Assembly: GCF_023343835.1 (NCBI RefSeq) | Contig: NC_064447.1 | Span: 13,145,501 to 13,209,500 of the forward strand | Source: Lagopus muta | Taxonomy: Eukaryota; Chordata; Aves; Galliformes; Phasianidae | Reading direction: 5' to 3' | DNA length: 64,000 nt | Notes under the pieces: generated by a model | Seen by the model: the letters and a program-made list of their open reading frames with translations, nothing else | Databases searched by the model: none | Told to the model about the DNA's origin: nothing | Shown here: positions 31,601 through 44,899 of the stretch, in pieces | Position numbering within the stretch: the stretch's first letter is position 1 | Layout of the letters: the number at the start of each line of letters is the position of its first letter | Position numbers and translations under genes: made by a program

Positions 31601-34600
31601 CCTTTCAGTTAAGCTTATGAAGAAGATGTGTTTGGTTTTGTTTGTGTGGTATAAAAACACAATGTTAACTGTAAAGAGATACAGAAGCTGAAATACTGGT
31701 GACAGTATTTCAAACTCTTCAGTCGTAGTTTTGTTTTTGATGGCTGGGTTTTAAATGCAATGAAAATAAATAGTGCACATATGTTTATCTATCATGTTTG
31801 TATTTCTGCAAATGCATAATTGTACTAAGGGAAGCTAAGGGTAGTCAGAGAGGAGTTGTGCATGGGGAAGAAGTTGATGAGAGTGCTTAAGTAGGGCCTG
31901 CTGAGTCATTTTTTATGCATTCTGTGCTATTATCTGAAATTTGAATTGGAAATGGAAAAGTTCCAGTAAAGATTTAATACATCTGAAGTCAGCTTGTTTG
32001 TTGGTTTTGTTTGTATACATCATCTAACTCAACTGTGCTATGGTCCAGGAGTTGTAGTTTAGCAATCCCCATTAAAAAAACAACAAAAACTGATACCAGA
32101 AGGAACTCGGCATTTTCGCAGGAGGTCAGGGCCTCACCTCTCCAGCCAGGTCCATAAGTGTTATCTCAGTGCCTGTTTCTCAGATGTTTTAGTAGTCCCT
32201 TAATCAGAACGATAATGTGGGGCCTGTTACTTTGAATTATGCAGCACAAGAAATACTACTTTGCTGTTTATTTCAACTGCCATAACGCGTTGAAGGTCGG
32301 TATGAAAGCTCCTGAAGTTGTTGATGGGGGCAGTGTTTGTGATGGTGCAGAAGGAAGCTGGAGTGAGACCAGAAAAGACAAGTGGCGTGACTGGATTTGT
32401 CAGACATTTGTAAACATCGGTGGCAAAACAGATATTAATCATTTGTTTTTCTGGCAAGCTTAAAAATTGTGAACTTTTGCCAGTTTTCTGTACCACTCTT
32501 TTGTGGTGTCATACCTGATGAGTTAGCTGTAACTCATTTCCTGTGACAGTAAGACCAACTGGCCGTGTTGGTGATTTGCCACATGTCTGGTGCTGATGCT
32601 CTGAGGTCCTTCCTCCTCCACTGACTCCATTTACTAGCTCAAATCGCTGAATCTCATCAGAAATTAGTTATGTCCAGGTTCTGGTATTGCTGTCAAAGGG
32701 AAATTGGCTTTGCTGGCTGTGCAGGGGCCTTAGCACTGCTGCGTTTTCTTTTTTCTTTCACACAGCCTGCAACTCCACTAGTGTGAGTTCTCAGCAATAC
32801 TGGGGCTGTTCAGCCAGCAGCCTGACGAGTGCTGTGTGTGTGCGTCCATAACACAGCTCTGAGACTATCAGGGTGTACCTCATGTGTATGGTAAGGGAGG
32901 AGGTGACAGCAAATAAATCACTGGATTTATTCATCCTACTGCTGGCCAGGCAGGATGACTGATCACAATGTTCATATCCCCCACAGTTTCCTTTATGGGA
33001 CAAGCTGAGGACTGGATGCGAGATCCATCCTGTGGCCCTTCTCCCTCACCTTGAGTAGGGTCAGAGGAGGCTGGAATGAATGAGCCAGGGCACTGGAGAG
33101 GCGGTAGAACAACCAGTGCTGCTCAGGTGTAGGTTTTTGGATTTCTACAAAGGACTTGTGCATTTTATGCCTGAAAATGTTATAACTATGGGTAGCTGTG
33201 TTTGTATGAGCTCTTCAGAAATCAGATAAATCAGTGTATGAATTGACAGCATCCTGTGTCTCTCACATCCTTCCTTGAAGATTTTTCCCGCTCTTGTTAC
33301 CATATTTTCAGGGACTCCCCTTTGTGCTTAACTCTGTCCTCCAAGGATGTGGTATTTGGAGGATAACCTCCCTATTGGCCAGCTGGTGCCAAGCCAGCCA
33401 TCGTTTCTTGCAGTCCTCTGGAGCCTACCTTGGATCTTGCTTGCTTGGAAGTAGTCCCATTAGTTATAAGTCTGTTACATGGTAGAAATTCTGGAATAGG
33501 GAACCTCTTTGTTCTGTCTTGCAGTAGTGAGCAAAGCAGAGCAAGATGAAGGAACACATCTAACATGTTAATATGTGACTTCGGGTATGTTCTCTGTACA
33601 AGAGACAAAGATATGTAAAAGCCAACTGAGCAAGGAACAGCTGTGGTGTTGGAGAGTTAGCAAAAGAAGTTATTCCTTTTCTTTCTCAGCCAGAAGTAGC
33701 TGCAATGAAATGTCTGTGATTTATAATATATTGGTTTCCTTTAAGTGTAAAAGTATTGGACAGATCAAGTACTGGAGTGATGGTGCCTGTATACACATTG
33801 GAGTTGGTGTCAGTCTTTCAAGCTGCACATTTTTAATTTTCTTTGACCAGTACTTCTGTGCATTTCCAAGCATCTAGATGTAGAAATGAAGTAGTTGAGA
33901 GTAGTATGAGAGTCATAGAGGAAGCATATTGAGTCTTACATGGGTAAGAGATGTTTCATTTCTCTCTTTTTGCCTTGCAGGAAGAATGCAAACAGATACT
34001 GGCTCGGCAGAAGTCCAGTTCCCAGTCTGATTCCCATGACGATGAGATTTCTCCTCCGCCTCCCAACCCAGTAGTAAAAGCCCGACGCAGGAGAGGAGGA
34101 GTCAGTGCAGAGGTGTACACAGAAGAAGATGCTGTTTCTTATGTTAGAAAGGTAATGCTTTGTCATGTCCCTGCAGGGCGATGAAGTGACTTGTATTCTG
34201 CTTATTTTTAGTGCTTAGAAGCACCGGTCAGCTTGTAGAGTGTCGTCCTCATGTCAGCAAAGCCATGGCTTGATCGTCTTCTCAAGTACATTTGCTGCCT
34301 CTTAATGTATTAATAAAGTATTTTTCTAAGCATGTTGCTTCAGCATTCTGTATTCTTTCCTTTGTTGAGGAATGCTGCTAATCTGTTGCCTCCCATTATG
34401 GAGTAGTTAATTCTCAGCCATTACTCCCTGGGTAATGTTTCCTGTTTTGGATGGATTCTGAAATTAACTTTTTATTCCTTTTCCCAGCAGCAGGATTAGT
34501 AGGCAGTAATTGGCCCACAGCTGGAAACAGCAATGCAGATCACATTCTGGGTGCTCTGGGGCAAGGACTGCTGCAATTTTAATTCCCTAGAAACTGACTG

Positions 34601-36339
34601 AGTTTAAGTAATACATGATGTAGGGATGGTTTTCTGTCAGCTACAGATACTGCAAGGGATGTAGGACTAGCTATGGGATGTTTTGTTTCTTGCTTTGTCT
34701 TCTGCCATAAGCAAATGATTCCCATGGTGATCCCTGAAGCTGTGTGTTTGTGACAGAGGTTTCTGGAATAAGAAACAGAGGGAGATGCTGGAGGGATGAA
34801 TTACGAAAGAAATGAAAAAGTGTAAAAAGCAAGGCAAGGGTTGTATTAAGCTATTGCAAAGAGAAGGATTTTTAGCTAACAGCCAGGAAGAACCGTTGGC
34901 TTGAATTCAGGCGCTGGATAGAAACACATGTGGGTCATAAGCAGCTTGAAGGATCCACTGGAGGGTGAGCTGTAGGATGAGTAGTGCTAAAGGGAAAGTG
35001 GTGAGTTATGTCACTGGAGAGAAAATGAAAGGAGATTTAGCTGAGTGACTTGAGCAAACATCTGGGGTGCTTCCATTCAGAAGAGCACTGAGATCACTGC
35101 GGCTGCTTGTTTCATCGCTTCGTCCTGAAACCAGAGAAAGCAATGTTTGTCAGCACGTCTGACACAGTGCTAACAGAACAACTGACAGAATGGGAATTTT
35201 GTTGTAAGAGTTGATGTGCTTGAAGAGAACGCTTCATGATTACTTAGAAAAATGATGTAAGGTGTTATCAAGTGATTTGTTTAGACTTTTCATTTTGTTG
35301 ATGCCTGGTTGCTGTGACACCTAAGGAATCTTTCCTGTGTTTTCTGTGTCCCTGTCCCATGAGACCCACCTAAATCTCTGCCCTGTAGCTTTCATTCTTC
35401 AGATTGAGATTGAGAGAGGCTAGTCAGCAGTATTTTATCGTCAGCGAGAGCTGAGTGTCAGTGGTTTAGATTATCCCCTCTTGGTTCAGCAGCAGTAAGC
35501 TGAACAGCTAGGTTGTTTTCATAGAACAGAAATGCAGAACTGCAGGTCAGTCTGGGGTTTCTTTGATAGGAGGAAAAAACAAGGAAAAGTTACTAGCCAA
35601 ATACCCATTTTGTTTAACTTAATAGAATTTAAACTTTCAGGATTATGACCAAGTTCACATAGTAGAGAATGTGTGCCTTCTCTTCAGTTAGCAAATAAAA
35701 TACCTCTTTATTCTCCAGCATAAATCTTCTCACTAGCCAAGAAGCAAAATGTGAGTTTTGACCCAGGTCAATGGTCAAAGTTCCTTATGCCACAACCAGT
35801 ATGAAAAACATTGTGTAATCAATTCATTTTTTTTCCTTTTCCTTGGAGAAATTTTACTCATTTTTAAAAGTAGGTTGCTTCTGAAACTCTTTGTGAGAGA
35901 GAAGAATAAGAAATGTATTTTCCTCAGTCTCATAGACTTGATAGGGTACTGCACAGCTGCCAGTACCTGCTAATTATGGTATTTTATGGCTATCTTTCTC
36001 CCTACTCATTTCAGAGCTTGCATTTCTTTTCTGGTTGTCATGTTGAGAACATCAATTCTTATCCCCATGTTATCAAAACTGTAATTTATTACTTTCTTAG
36101 TGGCTTTATATTATAGCCTAAATCTGTCCCAGTGATTGAAATCAAATTGCATCTGTTATCTCGAATAATGGAATTTTCCACAGATTTCAAGAATTACGAG
36201 GAAATACAACCAGACACGTAATTGCTCTTCTTTCTTTTCACCCACAGGTTATTCCGAAGGACTATAAAACTATGACTGCTCTGGCAAAGGCCATCTCCAA
36301 GAACGTGCTCTTTGCTCATCTCGATGACAATGAACGAAG
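25497..36339 (+). CDS. PRKAR1B: cAMP-dependent protein kinase type I-beta regulatory subunit, 5' part (residues 1-146)
   Basis: RI-beta holds PKA catalytic subunits inactive until cAMP binds; it is enriched in neurons in mammals. Three coding exons (25497-25673, 33981-34151, 36248-36339) join in frame. Exon 2 gives the dimerisation/docking domain with [11 protein letters not shown], the two conserved cysteines C18 and C39 that form interchain disulfides in RI subunits, and [15 protein letters not shown]. The next exon carries the linker ([17 protein letters not shown]) and the pseudosubstrate RRRRGG at residues 94-99, with Gly instead of a phosphorylatable Ser. The last exon begins the first cAMP domain ([22 protein letters not shown]). 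The segments [13 protein letters not shown] and [27 protein letters not shown]-type wording favour RI-beta over RI-alpha. The two cAMP-binding domains (about 235 residues) lie beyond the right edge. The gene is head-to-head with DNAAF5. Confidence 0.97.
25674..33980 (+). other. PRKAR1B: PRKAR1B intron 2
   Basis: 8.3 kb. I see no exon of PRKAR1B or another recognisable gene. The longest open frame outside recognised exons in the window (221 codons, minus strand, 30377-31042) lies here, as does a 149-codon minus-strand frame at 27183-27632. Neither resembles a family I know. Confidence 0.85.
33981..34151 (+). CDS. PRKAR1B: PRKAR1B exon 3 (residues 60-116)
   Basis: The acceptor is TGCCTTGCAG|GAAGA and the donor AAG|GTAATG; it is 57 whole codons. 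It carries the flexible linker and inhibitor site: the Ser-rich [20 protein letters not shown] and the RRRRGG pseudosubstrate, then [14 protein letters not shown]. Cys62 replaces the Asn I recall in the human subunit. Confidence 0.96.
34152..36247 (+). other. PRKAR1B: PRKAR1B intron 3
   Basis: 2.1 kb. Nothing beyond ordinary intron sequence is recognised. Confidence 0.88.
36248..36339 (+). CDS. PRKAR1B: PRKAR1B exon 4 (residues 117-146 plus 2 nt)
   Basis: The acceptor is TTCACCCACAG|GTTAT and the donor CGAAG|GTATGA. It encodes [30 protein letters not shown] and the first two bases of the next codon. Being only 92 nt and opening with V, it has no start codon of its own, so a start-to-stop search misses it. 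Confidence 0.96.
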
Positions 36340-36452
36340 GTATGAGGTGCTTTATGATTTAATGGATTCCATAACTTGACCTGAGGATTGTGTCAGGTTT
36401 TATCTTAGAATGGTCGTTGAAGATCAGAGCTACTCACCATTGGTTTTAAGTT

Positions 36453-36466
36453 CTACTAGATGGCAG
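36453..36466 (+). promoter_or_regulatory. CTCF-like motif, 13 of 14 positions
   Basis: CTACTAGATGGCAG differs from CCASYAGRKGGCRS only at the second base (T for C). It carries the frequent vertebrate core CTAGATGGCAG. It lies 114 bp after PRKAR1B exon 4. Binding is inferred. Confidence 0.5.
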
Positions 36467-39400
36467 CCCTCCACACACATGGCATTGTGACAAAGGATAG
36501 AATGACACACTGAAAAAGAAACAGGAGTTGAGAATTTGTGTGAACATATTTAATGATTGCAAGTCAGCTGTACCTGGTGGGCTTCCTTCTAGGATCCTGG
36601 AAGGTCCTAGCTCAAGTGATCTCAGATCCATTTGCTGTAGCTTCAGAGAGCTGAGGTGACTGAGCAGTGGGACAGTAAAAATAGAATGTGTACTAAGAGC
36701 TAAAAGAGAATTACAGGTAAATTTATTGTATTTTATTTTGAAAAACTGTTTGATCAGTAGCAGCCAGAATGATTTTTAAAACCTTGAAAATGTGCTTCTG
36801 TGTTTGTTGAACAAGTCTTGTAGCTAGGGAAGGCATTGCAGCTTGAGTTTCACTATGGCTTTAGTGTCTAATGTGTGTGACAGTTTCATAAACGATCTAG
36901 AGAAATATGGCTTCAATGAAGCCATGTGGGGTCTGTGCAGAGCTGGGTGGGTAGCTGTACCAGCTGCCAATTATCAGTGGCCCAGCATTACAGTGGAGAG
37001 ATGTCATGAAGCAGGGAGCCATGTTGATGGTGATTTTCTCCATTGTTCTCTTGAGTTACCTTCATGGTGAACTGGTGTACCAGTGATGAATTTTTAAATG
37101 ATGTGGAGATGAGACAGACTGGTAGAATTGAGAATTGTTTTTACTAGCAGAACATCAAGCAATGCAGTCCTTCAATGGGGCTGCGCTCATAACGCTTTCA
37201 ATCAAAGCGTGCTCTCAAGTGTGCAAATTTCACTCCCTCTTGAAGCCATTTACAAGGTTTAATTACTTTGCAATCCTAATTATTATGATACTGCATTAGC
37301 ATGCAGATTTCTGGTGTAATTAGGAGAGGAGTAACTGAACATTTCTTCTAGCTTTTTTACCCACAAGAGAGAATTCTTGTACAGAACTGCCAAAAATCCT
37401 GATTATACCATCTGCATACTGACATGACTGTAGTGGTAGGGTACATTTTCTGGTTGGAAAAGGCACGTTTTGGCAATATGTATTGCCAAATATGAGTATG
37501 GATGAGAGGGAAAGAGGGAAAGAAAAGCAGTTTTTCCAGCACTGTGCTAAGTGTGCATCATGGTTATGGTCTCCTAACCATTTATTTACTTGTCAGCCAG
37601 ATTATCCCATTACAGGCATATGGTAGGGGGGAAGAGGTGTGCACAGGGTGCCTCCAGTGTGTGTGCTGTAGAAATGTCATAGGCTGTTCTGAATTTTTGC
37701 AGTCCTTGTACTGTGGCTTCACCAGGTGTGTATTGCCTCTGCTGTCAGAAACTTGGGAGCTTCTTGGTTTCTGGATTCTGCACTGGTGGTTATTCAGCTG
37801 TGTATCATCTCCCTCGCTGAAGTGCCACACGCAGGCCTTGAGACAAACATAGCAAGCTATTTCTCATGTTGGAAGAAAAAAGAACTCAGGGAGGACACAT
37901 GCAGTCTGCTTTTGCAGATAGGATTGTGATGGACCCTTCTTTGCATTTTATTGAGCTCCCTCTTGATATCATGCTATTGCCTTTGTGGGTTTTTTGATTT
38001 TTTTTTTTTTTGGTCAGGTGTGAAGTCATCAAGTTGGAGTGTACCATTGCTCTCACTTGCACTTTGCATCTGGTTGATGCAAACAGCCAGTTCAATAAAG
38101 TACGTGGTGTATGACTTCATTTGGGGTTCTGTCCTCTTGGAATGGTGGAAAACTAGATAAGAGTATTTCATTTTCTGTGCTGCAGTGGTGACTGTGTTTA
38201 TTTACTTCAGTGCTTCCTACACTGAAGGTGGTGTTGTTTCATTAAGTGTTGTGGTTGACCATTCTCTGAAGTAAAGAAGGTGTTCAGGTGGGTTAGGATG
38301 AGCTAGCAGGGCCAAGTCTTTGTTTGCAATGGTTAACTTGCACTTTTTCTTCCTGTCTGAGAAGATTCATAAGTTAATCTTTCCGGTGGCTGTCCATGGG
38401 ACTTGTGCTCCATCCACTTGCTGCTTGCAGCTGTGAAGATCCTTATGTATGACATGAGCCCTTATTTATAAGCACAAAGTGTAACGTTATCTGTGTCAAA
38501 TATTCCATGTGAATTACACGAGAAGTCCTGCTGAAGTCAAGGTAAAAAAAGTACCTTTTTGCACTGGTGTTCCAAATAGTTTTGTTCAAGTAGTCTATGT
38601 TTCCATTCTGTTTGCATTCATGGTCTTATTTTAGGTGACATCTTTTTATATGCCATGGTGGAACAAGGTTTGCCATTTATCTTGCAATTGCACATACATG
38701 CACACGTACATACACACAGCCTCCAGTGCAAAATTATACTGATAAGTTCAGTCACTAAGGAACTATAAATGCATAGATGCTGAAAGTGACAGAGCTAGAT
38801 TATCAGCAACTCTTGTCAAAATGTACATTTCAAGAACAGCTAATAGTGTAACAACAGTGCAGCTCTGAAAAGCGATGTGGTCATCAGCTCTTTAACTGTG
38901 GTGTGTTCTAACTCTTCTCTATCCTCCTTTCTTCTTTTCAACTGCTTAAAAACTCTTGAAAGAGAATTTTAGTAGCAAACAATGAAGCGTGTTCGTTAAG
39001 CTGAGATGTAAGGGCAGCAAGATTTTTTGGTAAGAGTATAGTTTGTTATATTGTGCAAACATCATGGAGAAGCTGTGGAGATGGCCACCAAGAGGACAGC
39101 TTTCCAAGGTAGAAAGCACTCCAAAAACTTGCTAGGTATGATCACTGCCAGATCAGCAGCTCTGTGTTTGTCTGGTCCTGAGCTGTTGCTCACCGAAGCC
39201 TCACGTATGTATGCACAGTCCTTCACAACAGATTCTTGTGTCGTGGCTCTGGAGGGAACTCTTTGCAGCATGGAACAACTTCTGATACAGAAGGCAGCGC
39301 TGTGCAGGCTGTGTGCTCAGAAGAACCAGGAATTGCCCTCCAGCCTGTTCACATGTGAGCAGCCTTGAGAGCTTTGAGATGGAACATCAGTGGATTTGGA

Positions 39401-42400
39401 CCTGTAGCCAGGTAAGATGCATTCACCCTCTTTTCATTTTACTAGGGAAAAGTGCTGTGCTGACACTAACTGCAAGGTATTTTTGGGAAATTTACTTTTT
39501 GGAACTGGTCTTCTTTGCCACAGTTTGTCTTTAACTTCTGTTGATGGCAGAAGCCATCTTGTTTCTCTGTTTTCTGTTGTGCCTCTGTTGCATCTTTGAG
39601 GCAGTACCAGTAAAAATTATTAAATAAAACACCAGTCCTTGATTATGACATTTGTACTTAATAAAAGAACTTTAAAAAGTTTGAATTGCAGATATAGATC
39701 TACTTTCTGAAAGACATGTCTGCTGTCTTTCTAATTTCCCTCCAGCATGCTGATGAGAAGTTAAGTTGATATGTGCCAAGGTTGTCTTAAGTGGCCTGCA
39801 GAATTGATTCTAGTGGCTGAATAAGTTGAAAAATTTCCTTGTGATATTACTCCTCCTAGTTTGAACATGATCTCATGGTTCAGATCCAGCTATGCTCCTA
39901 TAACAGGCTGAAGGCTGTTAGAGTTTGCATAAACTTTCCCCTTTCTTTTAGTATGTGACACTTGAGAATTTTGCATATGGGACAAATCAGCAAGGCAGGG
40001 TGTATTGTATTGATGCCCTCTTGGCTTATTTGGTTTTGTTCAGTCAGCAAGCAGTGAGTGATTTCTATCTATGCAAAGACAGAATTACACCCATAACTTG
40101 GCAACGTTTTATTTCCTTTCCCACTCTTGGATTTCCAGTAGATTAACATCCTCTAAGGTTTCCTCGTTGTGAAATGGTGTATAAAGTCAAAACTAGTGAC
40201 AAGGGGCTGGTTTGGTTGTCCCAATCTGCTCTAACCTAGCAGAGTAGCTAACAAGAATTTTTATTAGTTCAGCATGTAGTGATGGAGTGGAAGTACACAC
40301 CCTTGGCTTTGCCATGGTGTTGGATAGTCAAGGGGAGAAAGAAGGAAGAAAGTTCATTTTCCCTCTGAGGATAAAAATAAAAGATTTCATCTCATCATTT
40401 AATTGACAGGATGTTCAGTCTGTACTGGACAGGGACAGCCATTGGGAACTCTGACCTGAAGAGGAAGAGTGAGAAGGTTTGGAGATGACCTGCAATGGGA
40501 TCAGAAGTTTCTGTTCCCGGAAACAGAAGTTCCTACAGCTCACAGTAGTCGAGGAGGAGAAGGAGAAGGAACTGCAGCATAAACAGTTTGAGATCAGCAG
40601 GCATGTCAGTCTTGGTTCCAGGATGTCACCTGTGCCTGCCTGCTCTGCTGTGAATCATGAGCTGTCTTTCTGTCCCTGCTCAGAAGCTTGATGGATGCCT
40701 AACCACATTCAGAAGTGGACTGGGAAAATGTTCATCTGTATCTTTATGTAGATTGTATGTAAAATTTATATGTAAAAGCTCTGTAAAACTTGCTCATCAG
40801 GGAGTAGAGAGAGCAAGTCGCTGTTTTACATGTATATTCAGACCAATAGAGTCATTTTCCCAAGTGTTTTATTCTTCTTTGCTGCTCTACAAACAGTTGT
40901 GATGCCTGTGACAACTTTCAGAGTATTTTTGTGTTTTATTACTTGGATTAATAATAAAGTGGCTTTTTTGAACTGTAAACTGGTGTGAAAATGCTTTGGA
41001 AACAAAAGTAAGACCATTTAATGCTTTTGCTAAAATACTGAGCTTTTACAGAAGTGCAAAGAAACAACAATAAGGGGTAGGAAGAACTGCCGTCGTTACT
41101 GCAGGACACGTAGTTCTACATTGCTCGTGTGTTGTCTGCATGGCAAAGATGTCAGAGTAAAGGGCGTTTTTTACTTTCTACACTTGTTAGAGCTGATGCA
41201 TAGAAATGAAACTTGGCACTTGTGCTGGGCATGCAAGCCAACCAAGAGTTTTCTCCAAGAAAGAATTGTAACTCTTTCCCCAGCATCCTCACAAGCACAC
41301 TGCAGATGGAACTGCACACAGTGCTGTAGGTGCCATCATCTTGCTGTTTCAGGAAGATGTTCCACCGCCTTCTTACAGATGTTTTACGTAATCCGTGCTC
41401 TGTGATGCAGACTGCAATTGAGGCTGTTTTGTAAGTCATGATTGGTGCCAAAGTGGGCTCCTTTAGGGACACGCTGGGCTCAAGTATACACTGTTTGAAA
41501 GACATTAGAGTCCAAATTAAGATTTCCTCAGCACTGAGACACAATAACATTCTTAAAATGTATTAAGGGCTGCCACAAAGGGGAAATGAGTAATCATATG
41601 TCTCTGTACCCCGAAGACAAAACATCAGAATTAGGCTTAAATTGTACAAGATGGAAGTAAACTAGACATGTGGTAATAATTTCTTGTGGTGAGGTTACTT
41701 AAATAGATTGGAGAGTGTATGATTGCTGAGACAGGTTAGGCAACCTCTTCGAACAAAGTCTATTTTGTCCTCTGTGGATGGGAGGATTCTCAGTCGTGTT
41801 TTTGTCACTCCTGGATTCTCAGTAGTGTAGGACAGTAATGTATGCTTCCTGTTTACATCTTTTTTTTTTTTTCTTCCTGTTTTTTATGTATTTGAAGGGT
41901 TGTTGTTTCTTGTCGCATTTTCTGTTTTCTCAGATTGAATCTATTTCTGCCCTTCTTCCTTTGTAGACCAGGTTACTCAGACCACTGACCATTTTTGTTG
42001 TTCTCCTCAACTTTATTCTGTTAATCCACATCTTTCTTGTATCTTTAATATTTTTCACAGCAACAGCATATTGTTGACTTCTGCTTAGCATGTGATCACC
42101 AGAATCATTGGACCTTCTTCTACCTTGGCAGTGAATGTGCATCACGTGTTTGTGCCGTTGATTATTTTAACCCCCATGTAATACTTAGCAGTTGTATCTT
42201 TATTGCGAGTACTTTTTCAGTCCGTTTCTTCAGTTTGAAATGATTTTACATCCTTATCTTGTTTTCTGAAGTGCTTGCAGCTTCTTTACAGCTAGTTACA
42301 GATTTCAAATTCAGAAAACATCCTGTGTGCTGTCATCCAGGCCATTAATGGTGTGGGTGTGTTTTTCAGTATAGGCACAATCTAAACGTGTGAAAAGTGG

Positions 42401-44885
42401 TTTTCCATATCTAACAGATGAATTTTACTTGTTGTCATGTTGATCTCATATTAAAATATTTTTAAAACTTGTGATTAGTGAATTTCAAGGACATTATGAT
42501 TACTATAAGCTTTATTCACTTCTGCATAATACCGTGTTTTATTAAAGCACTGGCTGCAGGCCAGCTGGAAAGCCTCATATGTGTGGAAGAAACCTAAGAC
42601 GGCACCATTCAGGAGCAAGATATTTCAGAAACAGGATGCCACAGCTATGACATATTCATTACACATCCTGTATTTTCCTTGCATTTGTAACTTAACTCTT
42701 CTGTTAAAAAACAAACACGGTCTAGCTTCTGCTTCTGCTTCATATACGGCTGCAGTGTGCACAGCAGTGCAAGAAACTTCTGATCAGGCTGCATTATTAT
42801 TTTTGTAGCTGCTGAAACCACATGGATGTTTAGGTAGAATATTTACTCTGCCTGTTGTTGGCATCTAAGTTGGCTGCCGCTCAAATACACCTAAACCAGG
42901 AACCTGAGGGTATGGTTTCACAATTAATTTAACCCAAAGTAACTCTGAGCTGCTACCAAAATAAGCAGTGCAGTTAGTGCCAGAGCTTGGCTGTGTGCTG
43001 CTATTGCTGCTCTCGTGCACTTGTGCAGCCGCAGCTAGCTAGGTCAGTGCTCTGGAGAGTGAGATCTTCATCCTCCTCTTGTTGGGACAATTTTCAGGTC
43101 AGATCAGTTCCCACCACCTGGTCGCAGAAATGCTTCTGCTTGCCTAAGGGAGGCAGTGGAAAGACGCAGCTGAGCGTAAAGCACAGCATCATCTCAATCT
43201 GCTTTGCATGGTACGCTGCAGGGTGGGCTGCAGCCTGTGCGGGTTTGTAGAGGTGTGAATGTCCCATCTGTGATGGAGCTCCTGGGGTTGGCTAGTTGGC
43301 CTAGTAATTCCTAGTAAAACAGATATTGTAAAGAAGAAACTGGTACATAACCTCTCTGTGAGATGTTTGTCTTGATGGTCGATCATATCAGAAGATTAGC
43401 CTGTTTTGTAAGCAGTCAGTAAGAGGAAGCTCATCTCTCAAATGAACCAAAGCGTACTAAACAAAAGCTTTCCTTCTGTGGGTAACACTGCAGTATTTTG
43501 CAGGTAAACAGTCTGGCAGCCCAGGTTTTCATTGTGCCTTTCATGCCTTGTTTATAGCTTTGATTGAGCGTGGTTTTTAAAACAGCGTGTTTAACTATGT
43601 GAGTTGTTCCGTTGACTTGCTGTGGATGTCAAAGGAATTACTCATGTGTATAAATTGAAGCACATTCTGTCTTGCTGAATTGGAGCTTGCCAATGAGGAA
43701 TACTACTTAAACTGGGAGAAGTTATGGATTTTGGAGACAACAGTCGTCTGGCAGTAGTGATGGAAATGAAACCAGGTAGAATTGCCCAGCCGCTTGGAAA
43801 AGAAATGATCCAATTCTCCATTCAAGGATTAGCTGTGAATTTAACACTGACTCTATTTTCCAGTGCATCCATCTCATTTACCCAAGAATTACTGTCTTTA
43901 ATTACCATTGTAGTGCCTGCAGGCAGCAGTCCTTAAATTAGTTATGCAAAGTTCTGCTCTCAGCAGTCATCAGGAGATTGCATCTGCTTTACTATCAATC
44001 CCTTTCCGGCATCCTGACAGCGTGCAGATTTTGTACTAGAGAATCCTTTTCTTGATGTCACTTCTTGGCCTGGTAGATAGGTTATTCTCTTAAACATAAC
44101 TAAAAGCACACACATTTGGTATTTCTGGATATTTTTATCTTTAGAAACAAATACTGTCAGTTCGTAGCTTTTTAGGGGCTGTGATTCACCCCCAGTGTTT
44201 TGTTACACAGTTTATATTCTTCATCACAAATACTACTGGCGCCATTCCTAATGACAGTTATTTTTAAATCTGCATAAAAGTGGTTTGCATATGGGCAATA
44301 TGTCACCAATTCTGAAAAACAAATTGAAAGCAGAGAAGTGATTTACCTAAATCCTTTTTAGACCTAGGAAAAATTACCTGTGACAAACAGTATTCACACA
44401 TGCTTACAAAAAAATACTGAGTCTTAACTTATCTCTGTATATGTAGAATAGAAGAATTAAGGCTGCTGAATTTAACAGGCCTTCTGAAATCTGTGCTGCA
44501 GAGTATGTGAGTGTGCCTTTGTGGGTTTCTTTACACAACAATTATCTGGCAGTGGCTCTGAATTTGTATTACTCAATGCTAAGGCTTTCCAGAATTAAAC
44601 ACAAAGGTTGAATAAAAGAACATCCACTCTTCTCAGCAAGGCTTTGTCCTTCGCATGGAGCAGCTGGAAGCTGGTTGGGAGCAGCAATTTGTCTTTGCAC
44701 ATGGAAGAACAATGGTTTACTTCAGCTCAAGCTCTCTAAAGAAATCATTCCTTTTTTTTTGTTGTTTCGGAGAGGTTGTAGGTAAGCTGTCAACAGCTAC
44801 TCTTGCTCTAATAAGTCTTCATTAGGTGACTGATTTTGCAACCTTCCACGGCTTTGAAAGCCTCCGTGTCTCTAAGTGGGAGTAT

Positions 44886-44899
44886 TACCGGTACCGGTA
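44886..44899. other. 14-bp perfect palindrome with two ACCGGT cores
   Basis: TACCGGTACCGGTA equals its own reverse complement and holds two CpGs in otherwise CpG-poor intron DNA. ACCGGT is the core of the Grainyhead-like site AACCGGTT, present here twice in tandem. Function is unknown. Confidence 0.45.

Noticed and set aside
36843-37070. 75-codon frame containing F-I-N-D-L-E, which recalls a CR1 reverse transcriptase motif
   Set aside because: The surrounding residues do not follow the CR1 ORF2 pattern (no FADDTK-type motif after it), and the flanks lack CR1 3' blocks.
38625-38680. A stretch reading ag-gtgacatctttttatatg that resembles the start of the next PRKAR1B exon (S-D-I-F-D-A-M-F)
   Set aside because: After the AG the phase gives a stop codon (TGA) at once, similarity is lost after a few bases, and no donor follows in frame. 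It is a coincidence.
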